From Clostridia bacterium (GTDB lineage Bacteria > Bacillota > Clostridia > Oscillospirales > Acutalibacteraceae), in assembly GCA_017407705.1 (NCBI GenBank), contig JAFQWA010000002.1:1-51860 (forward strand): a stretch of 51,860 nt of DNA, given 5' to 3'. Shown piece by piece: positions 25,250-32,830 of this stretch. The notes below the pieces were generated by a model that saw only the letters and a list, made by a program, of their open reading frames with translations, made no database searches and was not told the origin of the DNA. Each line of letters starts with the position of its first letter. Position 1 is the stretch's first letter. A program made the position numbers and the translations under genes.

Positions 25250-26533
25250 TTATTTTGCAACTGCTTTTTTCTTTTTTTCACTTCTCTTTATTTTATACAG
25301 CTCTTCCGCTGCCAAACGTGTCTTTGCAACTGATACTTCACCCTTAGGGAAACAGTAATACAGTCGCTGACGGTCACCTATGCAAATAATATCGCCCAGC
25401 TCATACCAGTAATAATCGGCATAAAGTCCATAGGTTGAGGTGGCAGACTGGAAAAAGTTAAGCTTACCGTCACAGCCTGAAAGGGTAAGACCGCTTTCAT
25501 CATGGACAAGCCTACCATCACCCACACGGTAAACACATTTAAAATCCACCAGCATACAGATATCAACATCTGTTTCAAGCTTATATTCGCCATTTATCAG
25601 TTCTTGTCTCACCTGTTCCCTTTCCCAATTATACCAGTCGGGAATGTGGGTGAATTTTGCATCGCAGTTTACACCACGCAAATATCCGTAAACATCAAGC
25701 TCATACCGGGCACCGCAGGCCTTACAGGTAACTGTGCTACCCTCACCCACCATCTGTCCTTCCTTTAAGCAGTGAGGACATTTGTAAAGTATACGCTCAA
25801 GTCCTTTTGCACGTTCGGGCTCGTCAATAACCACCTTGTTTTGCTGCTGCCAGGCAAAATTATCAAAGGAAAAGGCTTCGTCGATAATAGCGTCTATCTC
25901 ATCAACCGACTTTTCTTTTATCTCATCCCTTGACAGCAAACATTTAACGTCCGCACTAACGTTTACCTTTCTCAGCTTAAGGCAATTATACAAGGGCTGA
26001 CGGGCAAAAGCACCCTTAGTAGTAATCATAACCAGCGGAACGTCAAGACGCTTCACCAAAAGGCCCAATCTACGTGGCAAGGTGGTGGCGCAACCGTCAA
26101 AGGTGTAGCTGGCTTCGGGGTACATCAGCACACTCATTTTCTTCTCTTTTAAGGCATATTTCATATCAGAAATTAGCGAAGGATCACTGACATATTTTTG
26201 TGTAGGAATACATCCTATGCTTCTCATAAGCCACTCTTTGCCCACAAAACCGTCTGTGGTGCAGACAATACCAAAGGGCTTGGGAAACAAAATGTTTGAT
26301 GCAATTTCAAGGTCAACAAAGCTGGAGTGGTTCATAAAAATAAGACAAGGCTCATCCCCTGCTTTTTCCATATCGTAGGTTTTATATGTGAAGTTATCCT
26401 TCTTCATTGACATAACCGATAACAGTTTTATAAGTACACGAAAAAACATATTAGGCTTTTTCGGTTTTTTACGCTTAGGTGAAGGTAAAGCCATTACCTT
26501 GTCATAGGAAAGCTTTTTAACGCCGATTTTCAT
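25250..26533 (-). CDS. PlsC-type lysophospholipid acyltransferase with C-terminal zinc ribbon
   Basis: The first 230 residues of this 427-residue protein are a PlsC-like acyltransferase, with the catalytic NHSSFVD (68-74, HX4D) and the substrate motif PEASYTFDG (139-147). It would acylate a lysophospholipid or similar acceptor at the membrane. The added C-terminal half begins with a four-Cys zinc ribbon (Cys 252, 255, 270, 273: CPHC and CKAC) and continues for about 140 residues without a family I recognise. It ends in a Lys-rich tail. Such an extension is absent from standard PlsC (about 200-250 residues). Confidence 0.82.
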   Translation of the reverse strand: MKIGVKKLSYDKVMALPSPKRKKPKKPNMFFRVLIKLLSVMSMKKDNFTYKTYDMEKAGDEPCLIFMNHSSFVDLEIASNILFPKPFGIVCTTDGFVGKEWLMRSIGCIPTQKYVSDPSLISDMKYALKEKKMSVLMYPEASYTFDGCATTLPRRLGLLVKRLDVPLVMITTKGAFARQPLYNCLKLRKVNVSADVKCLLSRDEIKEKSVDEIDAIIDEAFSFDNFAWQQQNKVVIDEPERAKGLERILYKCPHCLKEGQMVGEGSTVTCKACGARYELDVYGYLRGVNCDAKFTHIPDWYNWEREQVRQELINGEYKLETDVDICMLVDFKCVYRVGDGRLVHDESGLTLSGCDGKLNFFQSATSTYGLYADYYWYELGDIICIGDRQRLYYCFPKGEVSVAKTRLAAEELYKIKRSEKKKKAVAK

Positions 26534-26554
26534 AATATATTCCCCCTCACCACC

Positions 26555-26583
26555 ATTCTACATTGAAACTAAAAAATATACAA
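26555..26583 (-). promoter_or_regulatory. Promoter of the PlsC-zinc-ribbon gene
   Basis: Minus-strand TTGTAT (26578-26583), 17 bases, TAGAAT (26555-26560), just after the tRNA terminator. Confidence 0.55.
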
Positions 26584-26598
26584 GGATTATTTTTGGGC

Positions 26599-26637
26599 AA
26601 AACAAAAACCCCGTTCAAACGAACGAGGTTTTGTTTT
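26599..26637 (-). terminator. Terminator after tRNA-Leu
   Basis: Arms around loop AAAC (26617-26620), with GTTC/GAAC at the apex, one A-C mismatch and a T-rich base on the minus strand, next to the tRNA 3' end. Confidence 0.75.
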
Positions 26638-26724
26638 TGGTGCCGGTGACCGGGGTCGAACCGGTACGGTATCGCTACCACTGGATTTTGAGTCCAGCAC
26701 GTCTGCCAATTCCATCACACCGGC
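26638..26724 (-). tRNA. tRNA-Leu (anticodon CAA)
   Basis: The minus strand folds as a class II tRNA. Acceptor arms are GCCGGTG and CACCGGC, the D-arm region contains TGGCAGACGT, the anticodon stem-loop is CTGGA-CTCAAAA-TCCAG (anticodon CAA, codon UUG), a variable arm follows, and the T-arm is CCGGTTCGACCCCGG. The discriminator is A, and CCA is encoded (26638-26640). Confidence 0.97.
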
Positions 26725-26736
26725 GAGTGCTTTAGT

Positions 26737-26765
26737 ATTATACAACATACTGAACTCTAAATCAA
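26737..26765 (-). promoter_or_regulatory. Promoter of tRNA-Leu
   Basis: Minus-strand TTGATT (26760-26765), 17 bases, TATAAT (26737-26742), starting about 6-12 bases before the tRNA. Confidence 0.75.
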
Positions 26766-26809
26766 GTATAAATTTACATTTTTTCAAAAAAATTTTTTAC
26801 CGCTGAAAA

Positions 26810-27574
26810 TTAGATATTATTCTCAATAAAAGCTCTCTTTACAAGCTCGTTAACATTTGCCAAAACTGTCCAGTAATCATCGGTTTTGCACCATACAGAA
26901 AGCTGATAATCAACAGCAGCAGCACTGTGACTCTTAACTGTAACAGCAGGAGCGGGCTTGTCGATAACCAGATCATAGTCGTTAGCAACTTTGAGCAAGA
27001 TCTCTCTTACCTTATCAATTTCAGTGGTAGTAGGCACTGAATATGCAAAGTCAGCACGACGAGTATCCTCAGCGGTGTGGTTGATAACAGCAGCGTTGGT
27101 CAACGAACCGTTGGGCATTGTGATAAGCTTGTTATCTGCAGTGGTAAGCTTTGTGTAGATGATAGTAACGTCGGTAACAGTACCCTCATTACCACCTGCC
27201 TGGATGTAATCGCCTACCTTAAAGGGCTTGAAGATAAGGATCATAACACCGCCTGCAAAGTTGCTGAGTGCACCCTGCAAAGCAAGACCTACTGCAACAC
27301 CTGCAGATGCCAAAATGGTGATGAATGATGTGGTGGGGATTCCCAAAATACCTGCAACAGTAATGAACAGCAGGGCTTTAAGTCCCATACCTAAAAGGCT
27401 TTTTACAAAAGATCTAAGACTTTTGTCAGTCTTCTCCATAAGTTTTCCGTCGCAAACAAGTTTGACGATCCATTTGATCAGACGTAAACCAACGATCAGC
27501 ACAACAATTGCAATAAGCAATTTAAGTCCTACGTCGGTTGCAATACCGATCAGTTTGTTTAAAAATTGTTCCAT
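26810..27574 (-). CDS. Small-conductance mechanosensitive channel (MscS family)
   Basis: The 254-residue protein has three membrane helices in the first 130 residues. The last is the Gly/Ala-rich pore helix (ILASAGVAVGLALQGALSNFAGGVMI), followed by the MscS beta domain (FKVGDYIQAGGNEGTVTDV) and TMPNGSL. It opens on hypo-osmotic shock to release solutes. It lacks the long N-terminal extensions of larger family members. Its ribosome site lies at the end of tadA, so it is cotranscribed with tadA and the CPBP gene. Confidence 0.94.
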   Translation of the reverse strand: MEQFLNKLIGIATDVGLKLLIAIVVLIVGLRLIKWIVKLVCDGKLMEKTDKSLRSFVKSLLGMGLKALLFITVAGILGIPTTSFITILASAGVAVGLALQGALSNFAGGVMILIFKPFKVGDYIQAGGNEGTVTDVTIIYTKLTTADNKLITMPNGSLTNAAVINHTAEDTRRADFAYSVPTTTEIDKVREILLKVANDYDLVIDKPAPAVTVKSHSAAAVDYQLSVWCKTDDYWTVLANVNELVKRAFIENNI

Positions 27575-27575
27575 A

Positions 27576-28037
27576 CTAGTTCCTCCGCTTTCTTTCTCTT
27601 AAATTTTTAAAAAAATCAGATAAAATATCTGAACATTTTTGTTCTAACACGCCTGATATGACCTGAGGCTTGTGGTTATAAGGCAGATCAAAAAGAGATA
27701 CCACCGAATCCACAGACCCTGTCTTGTTATCCTTAGCGCCGTAAACCACGGTTTTTATCCGTGAATTGATTATAGCTCCTGCACACATAGGGCAAGGTTC
27801 TAAGGTGACTATCAAATCGCACTCAAACAATCTCCAACCGCCTAAATTCTCACAAGCGTTGTTGATTGCCTCGATCTCAGCGTGGGCTAAAGCATTTTTA
27901 CCCAGCTCACGTCGATTTCTGCCCTCACCTACTATCACGCCGTCCTTCACCACAACGGCACCTACCGGCACTTCACCCTCATCAAAGCTAAGCTGAGCCA
28001 GCTCCAGTGCCCGTTGCATAAAACACTCGTATTCCAT
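27576..28037 (-). CDS. tadA: tRNA-specific adenosine deaminase
   Basis: The 153-residue zinc deaminase converts wobble A34 of tRNA-Arg(ACG) to inosine. The zinc/catalytic motifs are HAE (52-54) and PCPMC (81-85), and the GEVPVGAVVV start block is present. Size matches the bacterial family. It lies 3 bases after the CPBP gene and 1 base before mscS, in one operon. Confidence 0.95.
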   Translation of the reverse strand: MEYECFMQRALELAQLSFDEGEVPVGAVVVKDGVIVGEGRNRRELGKNALAHAEIEAINNACENLGGWRLFECDLIVTLEPCPMCAGAIINSRIKTVVYGAKDNKTGSVDSVVSLFDLPYNHKPQVISGVLEQKCSDILSDFFKNLRERKRRN

Positions 28038-28040
28038 AAG

Positions 28041-29009
28041 CTACACCGTTTGGAACATAAAAAGTGATGCAATTACAAACAAAACAATTGCCACAGCCAT
28101 AACCGGTGAGAATAAAAGCTTTATGGTTCTCTGTGAAACTTTTAAGCAAGACGGAACGTCGGGCTTTAAATTTTTAAAAGTTTCCTTTTTAATAAGAAAT
28201 ACAAAGGCGATTATTCCAACTATTATAATCAAATAAAAAAGTGCGCCGAAAATATAGTCAGCCATATGTTGGCTTAAAACTGCAAGGCTGTTGTTTAAAA
28301 AATGCACTATCACAGCAGGCCAGATAGACTTGGTTGCAACGGTTATAACACCAAAAGCAAAACCTGCAAAAAGCGCAAAAGGAATTTGCACAAAGTTGCA
28401 GTGCATAAAAGCAAAAAGCACAGTAGTAACAATTATTGCCGGCCAATTACCAAAACGCTTAAACACTGCAAGTAACACACCGCGAAAAGCAAATTCTTCG
28501 ATCAACGCAGGTATCGCTGCCACCAACAAAACCTCAATAACAATACTCAAAATACTGTTATCGGAAACGCCTAACTGAGGTTCAATAGGCTCAACGCCAA
28601 ACAGCACTTTTGTGATGATAGCGAAAATTCCCGTTGCAAAATTACCTGCAAAGGTCATACCCATACCAAAAAGGACACAAAGAAAAGGTGCTGACCCCTT
28701 AAAAGGTTTGCCAAACAAACCCTCCTCTGAGATTTTGCACTTTAACACCTTTGCGAAAATAACAAAAGGTACAGTAAAAACAAAAAGTGTGATAACCGCA
28801 TTTATTGCGTATGCTACAACAATGTCAGTCTGCATCAAAGTGGATAATTTCAATGGTGAAACAGAAAAAAGTAAATTACATAAAAATATAACCAAAGCAG
28901 ACAGCGGTAGGGATAATACAGACACACCAACCACTGCAATCCCCATAATATTTGAATGTTTAAGTATATTTCTCTTTTCGATTTTAGCAGGATCAATAGC
29001 GTTATACAT
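28041..29009 (-). CDS. CPBP family intramembrane glutamic protease
   Basis: The 322-residue protein has about eight membrane helices and the CPBP (Abi/Rce1-like) motifs. EEFAFRG lies near residue 165, the second motif FAFMHCNF follows, and HFLNNS is the third, giving Glu-Glu, His and His-Asn catalytic residues. These proteases cleave inside membranes or process prenylated or peptide substrates. A C-terminal extension of two or more helices is present. A GTG at 29015 lies in the ribosome site GGAGGTG, so ATG 29009 is chosen. It is divergent from sigK. Confidence 0.9.
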   Translation of the reverse strand: MYNAIDPAKIEKRNILKHSNIMGIAVVGVSVLSLPLSALVIFLCNLLFSVSPLKLSTLMQTDIVVAYAINAVITLFVFTVPFVIFAKVLKCKISEEGLFGKPFKGSAPFLCVLFGMGMTFAGNFATGIFAIITKVLFGVEPIEPQLGVSDNSILSIVIEVLLVAAIPALIEEFAFRGVLLAVFKRFGNWPAIIVTTVLFAFMHCNFVQIPFALFAGFAFGVITVATKSIWPAVIVHFLNNSLAVLSQHMADYIFGALFYLIIIVGIIAFVFLIKKETFKNLKPDVPSCLKVSQRTIKLLFSPVMAVAIVLFVIASLFMFQTV

Positions 29010-29030
29010 CTGCACACCTCCGTTTTAATA

Positions 29031-29059
29031 ATATTATCACACTTTTCCCATTAACGCAA
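29031..29059 (-). promoter_or_regulatory. Promoter of the CPBP-tadA-mscS operon
   Basis: Minus-strand TTGCGT (29054-29059), 17 bases, TAATAT (29031-29036) with extended -10 TGA. Confidence 0.55.
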
Positions 29060-29106
29060 TTATTTTTATGATTTTTTAAGCATATATTTGCATAGGAGTT
29101 GATAGT

Positions 29107-29796
29107 ATGTTTTGGCAAATTTTAGAGATGATATGGGGTAAAATGCTGTTTTTAATACTCCACGTTTCCAACACAGGCGCTTTCCCACGTCCGTTGACTG
29201 CTAAAGAAGAGCAGGAGTATCTTGACAAAATGCTGAATGAAGGAGATAAAAATGCCCGAGAAAAGCTGATAGAACATAATTTAAGGCTGGTGGCACATAT
29301 TATAAAAAAATACTATTCTGCAGGATACGACCAAGACGATCTAATATCTATCGGCACTATCGGACTTATCAAAGCCATTTCCAGCTTTGACAACACCAAA
29401 AAAACAAGACTTGCCACCTATGCCGCTCGGTGCATTGAAAATGAAGTGCTTATGTATTTCAGAAGTCAACGCAAAACCGCTCAGGATATATCTATGAGTG
29501 ATCCCATTGACACCGACAAAGACGGCAACGCCCTAACGCTTATTGACGTTATAGCCGATGATATTGACATAATCGAGGATATTGACACTAAAATGAAATG
29601 TAAAAGGTTAAGGAAGTATTTAAACGAATGTCTGGATGAGCGTGAGCGCAGTATTATTGAATATCGCTACGGTCTTAACGGCAAGCCTGAGCTGACTCAA
29701 CGGGAAGTTGCTCAAAAGCTAAACATTTCCCGTTCCTACGTATCACGTATTGAGAAAAAAGCACTGTCTATTCTTTACGAAAAGTTCAATAAATAA
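29107..29796 (+). CDS. sigK: Sporulation sigma factor sigma-K, with pro-sequence
   Basis: The 229-residue sigma-70 family protein matches sigma-K: EHNLRLVAHIIKKYY, DDLISIGTIGLIKAI, LATYAARCIENE, DPIDTDKDGN and NISRSYVSRIEKKAL. It directs late mother-cell genes during sporulation. The first 20-25 residues are hydrophobic (MFWQILEMIWGKMLFLILHV) and align in position with the cleaved pro-sequence of Bacillus sigma-K, before AFPRPLTAKEE. The gene is not split by a skin element. ATG at 29107 has a TAGGAG ribosome site. The SpoIVFB-type protease that would process it is not in the window. Confidence 0.95.
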   Translation: MFWQILEMIWGKMLFLILHVSNTGAFPRPLTAKEEQEYLDKMLNEGDKNAREKLIEHNLRLVAHIIKKYYSAGYDQDDLISIGTIGLIKAISSFDNTKKTRLATYAARCIENEVLMYFRSQRKTAQDISMSDPIDTDKDGNALTLIDVIADDIDIIEDIDTKMKCKRLRKYLNECLDERERSIIEYRYGLNGKPELTQREVAQKLNISRSYVSRIEKKALSILYEKFNK

Positions 29797-29799
29797 GCC

Positions 29800-29828
29800 T
29801 TTACTTTTTAAATTGGGTAAGCTATAAT
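29800..29828 (+). promoter_or_regulatory. Promoter of the 218-residue membrane protein gene
   Basis: TTTACT (29800-29805), 17 bases, TATAAT (29823-29828). Confidence 0.7.
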
Positions 29829-29857
29829 TATCATATTAAAATTGAGGTGTGATAATT

Positions 29858-30514
29858 ATGCAAATATTTCTTATTTTTTGCTCCATTACCGCTGTTTTGA
29901 TCTGCGCTGCTTTTTCAATTTTTTCAAAAGCTAATGCATCTTCAAAATTCTGCGCTGTTTTTTATTCTGTAATTTACGGTGTCTATCTTTTACTGTGTAT
30001 GCCTATTTTCAACGCATTGTTAGAGCAGTTTCAGGTAGATGCTCCTTACCTGCACATTTTTATGTGGATTTGTACCGCTGTTTCTTTTATAGCACCCATA
30101 CTCACATTTGTAAGCCTGTTAGTTAAAAACAGCCGTGTGAATAACATTATGTTTAACAGCTTCTTTTTTCTTTTGACTGCCGCATACATCGGTTTGGTGG
30201 TAAACGGATTGTTTTCTGATACCGATTATATTTTTGTGCTTGTATTCTTACCCTTGCACTATCTGTTATCCCTTACACTGGCTGCATCTACCCTTCAGGA
30301 TATTTCAGTCAAAACCCAAAAGATCAAGCTTTTGATCACCTATTCCCTTTTGGCACTGGGCTGCTGTTTAGGAATTGCAGGTATTATTGCAACCTCTGTT
30401 TCCACAGGTATTATTAACGGTTCATTCTTTGTGATTGTAGGTATATTCCTTTTAATTGCATTTACAGGTATCGTTTCATCCGCTTTGCAGCTTAATAAAA
30501 ATAAATCCAAATAA
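29858..30514 (+). CDS. Multi-pass membrane protein of unknown function
   Basis: I do not recognise this 218-residue protein. It has about seven hydrophobic helices, spread evenly, with a short basic C-terminus (LNKNKSK), and no conserved charged motif that suggests an enzyme. The GTG at 29849 overlaps the ribosome site GAGGTG, so ATG 29858 is the better start. It has its own promoter and terminator. Confidence 0.72.
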   Translation: MQIFLIFCSITAVLICAAFSIFSKANASSKFCAVFYSVIYGVYLLLCMPIFNALLEQFQVDAPYLHIFMWICTAVSFIAPILTFVSLLVKNSRVNNIMFNSFFFLLTAAYIGLVVNGLFSDTDYIFVLVFLPLHYLLSLTLAASTLQDISVKTQKIKLLITYSLLALGCCLGIAGIIATSVSTGIINGSFFVIVGIFLLIAFTGIVSSALQLNKNKSK

Positions 30515-30519
30515 ATTAT

Positions 30520-30552
30520 AAGTCCGGCAAAATGCTTTGTTTTGCTGGACTT
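30520..30552 (+). terminator. Terminator after the membrane protein, overlapping the next -35
   Basis: A 13-bp stem with one wobble (30520-30532 with 30540-30552) is followed by TTTGTTTTTT. Confidence 0.88.
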
Positions 30553-30574
30553 TTTGTTTTTTATCATTTATAAT
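30546..30574 (+). promoter_or_regulatory. Promoter of the aldo/keto reductase operon
   Basis: TGGACT (30546-30551) lies in the 3' arm of the preceding terminator; after 17 bases comes TATAAT (30569-30574). Confidence 0.55.
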
Positions 30575-30606
30575 AAAACCAATAATTAACTCAGGAGGAT
30601 AATATT

Positions 30607-31596
30607 ATGTATCTTGCTAATCAATCCCGTTACGACGGTATGTCTTACCGCAAATGCGGAAACTCAGGATTAAAGCTCCCGGCTGTTTCTTTGGGTATGT
30701 GGCAAAACTTTGGTGACCTTCGTCCCTTTGACAATTCCAGAAAAATGCTTAGAGCTGCTTTTGATCTTGGCATTACCCATTTTGATCTTGCTAATAACTA
30801 CGGACCTACTCCCGGTTCTGCTGAGGAAACCTTTGGTGCTGTTATGGAAAAGGATTTTCGTCCTTACCGTGATGAAATGGTTATCTCCACTAAGGCTGGT
30901 TATTATATGTGGCAAGGACCCTACGGTGATTGGGGTTCCAGAAAGTATCTCATCTCATCCCTTGACCAGAGCTTGAAACGTATGAACCTTGATTACGTTG
31001 ATATTTTCTATCACCACCGTCCTGATCCCGAAACTCCTTTAGAGGAAACCATGGGTGCTCTTTGCGATATAGTAAAACAAGGTAAAGCACTTTATGTGGG
31101 TATCTCCAACTATGGCCCTGAGGACACCAAAAAAGCCAGTGAGATATTGAAAGCAAACGGTGTTCACTTACTCATTCATCAGCCCTCTTATTCTATGCTT
31201 AACCGTTGGGTGGAGGACGGTCTTTTAGACGTTCTCAGTGAGGAAGGCGTTGGCTCTATTGCTTTTTGTCCTTTACAGCAAGGCATACTCACCAGCCGCT
31301 ACTTAACAGGTGTTCCTGCTGATTCCAGAGTGGCTACCCCCACAGGTACTCTTTCCGAGAAAAATATCGACGAAGCTACTTTAAACAAAGTCAGAAAGCT
31401 TAGTCTTATTGCCGCTGAGCGTGGACAAACTATGGCTCAGATGGCACTTTCCTGGGTGCTTCGTAACACCACCTCTGTTCTTATCGGTGCCAGCCGTGTT
31501 GAGCAGATTGAGGAAAACGTAGGCGCTGTTAATAATTTGGAATTTACTGAAGATCAGCTTATGCAGATTGAGAAGATTTTAAAAGATGAGCAATAA
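30607..31596 (+). CDS. Aldo/keto reductase (YghZ/GPR-like)
   Basis: This 329-residue TIM-barrel NADPH oxidoreductase has FDLANNYGPTPGSAEE with the catalytic Asp/Tyr, STKAGYYMWQGPYGDWGSRKY with the catalytic Lys, and YHHRPDPETPLEET with the His. The WQGPYG-WGSRKY loop is typical of the YghZ/L-glyceraldehyde-3-phosphate reductase subgroup. A CAGGAGG ribosome site precedes ATG 30607. It overlaps the next gene by 11 bases, so it is cotranscribed with two flavoproteins. Confidence 0.93.
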   Translation: MYLANQSRYDGMSYRKCGNSGLKLPAVSLGMWQNFGDLRPFDNSRKMLRAAFDLGITHFDLANNYGPTPGSAEETFGAVMEKDFRPYRDEMVISTKAGYYMWQGPYGDWGSRKYLISSLDQSLKRMNLDYVDIFYHHRPDPETPLEETMGALCDIVKQGKALYVGISNYGPEDTKKASEILKANGVHLLIHQPSYSMLNRWVEDGLLDVLSEEGVGSIAFCPLQQGILTSRYLTGVPADSRVATPTGTLSEKNIDEATLNKVRKLSLIAAERGQTMAQMALSWVLRNTTSVLIGASRVEQIEENVGAVNNLEFTEDQLMQIEKILKDEQ

Positions 31597-32830
31597 GATC
31601 GCAATAATCGGCGGCGGTGCAGCAGGTTTAGTGGCTGCCATTAGCGCTAAATACGCCGATAACAACTGTGACGTAACTGTTTTCGACAGATTAGATCGAG
31701 TTGGTAAGAAAATTCTTGCCACAGGAAACGGTTGCTGTAATTTAACTAATATTAACGCAGGCTTGACCGTTGATGATACCAACGGTCAGGCTTTTCCTGT
31801 TCATTACTTCGGAAAAAATGCTGATTTTGCATTACCTGCCCTTAAGTCCTTTAGCGTTGAGAACACTATTTCATTTTTTGAAAATTTGGGCGTTCTTACC
31901 CGACTTGATGAGGATAAATACTACCCTTACTCTCTGCAGGCAGGCACCGTTTTAGACGCTTTACGCTTTGAATGTGAGCGTCTTTGCGTTAAGTTTAGGT
32001 TAGGTGTTTCCGTTGATAAAATCGGCGCTCAAAACGGAAAATTCAGCATATCAGGTGATAAGTTTGACTGTTGTATAGTTGCTGCAGGCGGTAAGTCGAG
32101 CCCACATTTAGGGTCAGACGGCAGCGGTTATAAGCTGCTTGAAGCTTTTGGGCATAAATGCAGTCCCCTTTTACCTGCTATCACGCAGATTAAGACCGAA
32201 ACCGATTTTGTAAAGCAGTTAAAAGGCATTAAAATTGATGCAGACGTTACCATATCGGTTGACAATAAAAATGTCCGCACCGAGTTTGGTCAGGTACTTT
32301 TTGCAGACTACGGTCTATCGGGCCCACCCGTTTTTCAGTTATCGGGAATTGCGGCATATAACTATAACAAAAACTGCTTGATAAAGCTGAATTTAATGCC
32401 CGAATATGATTTTAACAGTCTGTTACAGCTTGTGACAGCGGCATCAAAAAGAAATTCCACCTGCGAAAATATGCTTAGCGGCATACTGAATAAGCGTTTG
32501 GGACAAGTGGTGATAAAAGCCGCAGGCTATCCCCTTTCCACCGCTACCTCACAGCTTAAACCCACCGACCTTAAAAACATTGTTAACACAATAAAACAGT
32601 TTTCCTTTAAGGTTACGGGTGTGCAGGGCTTTGCCAACGCTCAGGTTACTGCAGGCGGTATTTACACCAATGATTTTGACAGCGCAACTATGCAGTCTAA
32701 GCTTATTAGAAATCTTTATGCCGCAGGTGAGGTTCTGGATATTTACGGCGACTGCGGCGGATATAATCTGCAGTGGGCTTTTTCCAGCGGATATATTGCA
32801 GGTAAAAGCGCCGCTACGAGGACAGTATAA
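31586..32830 (+). CDS. HI0933/YhiN (BaiN-like) flavoprotein
   Basis: The 414-residue protein belongs to the HI0933-like FAD oxidoreductases. It opens with an FAD dinucleotide fold (IAIIGGGAAGLVAAISA, residues 3-19), has the family motif VGKKILATGNGCCNLTN, and ends with GEVLDIYGDCGGYNLQWAFSSG. Some gut-bacterial relatives (BaiN) reduce bile-acid intermediates, but most have no proven substrate. It overlaps the reductase upstream by 11 bases and the next flavoprotein by one base (TAATG). Confidence 0.88.
   Translation: MSNKIAIIGGGAAGLVAAISAKYADNNCDVTVFDRLDRVGKKILATGNGCCNLTNINAGLTVDDTNGQAFPVHYFGKNADFALPALKSFSVENTISFFENLGVLTRLDEDKYYPYSLQAGTVLDALRFECERLCVKFRLGVSVDKIGAQNGKFSISGDKFDCCIVAAGGKSSPHLGSDGSGYKLLEAFGHKCSPLLPAITQIKTETDFVKQLKGIKIDADVTISVDNKNVRTEFGQVLFADYGLSGPPVFQLSGIAAYNYNKNCLIKLNLMPEYDFNSLLQLVTAASKRNSTCENMLSGILNKRLGQVVIKAAGYPLSTATSQLKPTDLKNIVNTIKQFSFKVTGVQGFANAQVTAGGIYTNDFDSATMQSKLIRNLYAAGEVLDIYGDCGGYNLQWAFSSGYIAGKSAATRTV

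Noticed and set aside
26587..26787. 66-residue frame on the minus strand containing MELADVLDSKSSGSD
   Set aside because: This is the well-known false protein read through tRNA-Leu, and it also covers the tRNA terminator.
29107..29796. A skin-type prophage or recombinase inside sigK
   Set aside because: The reading frame is continuous and all sigma domains are in one piece.
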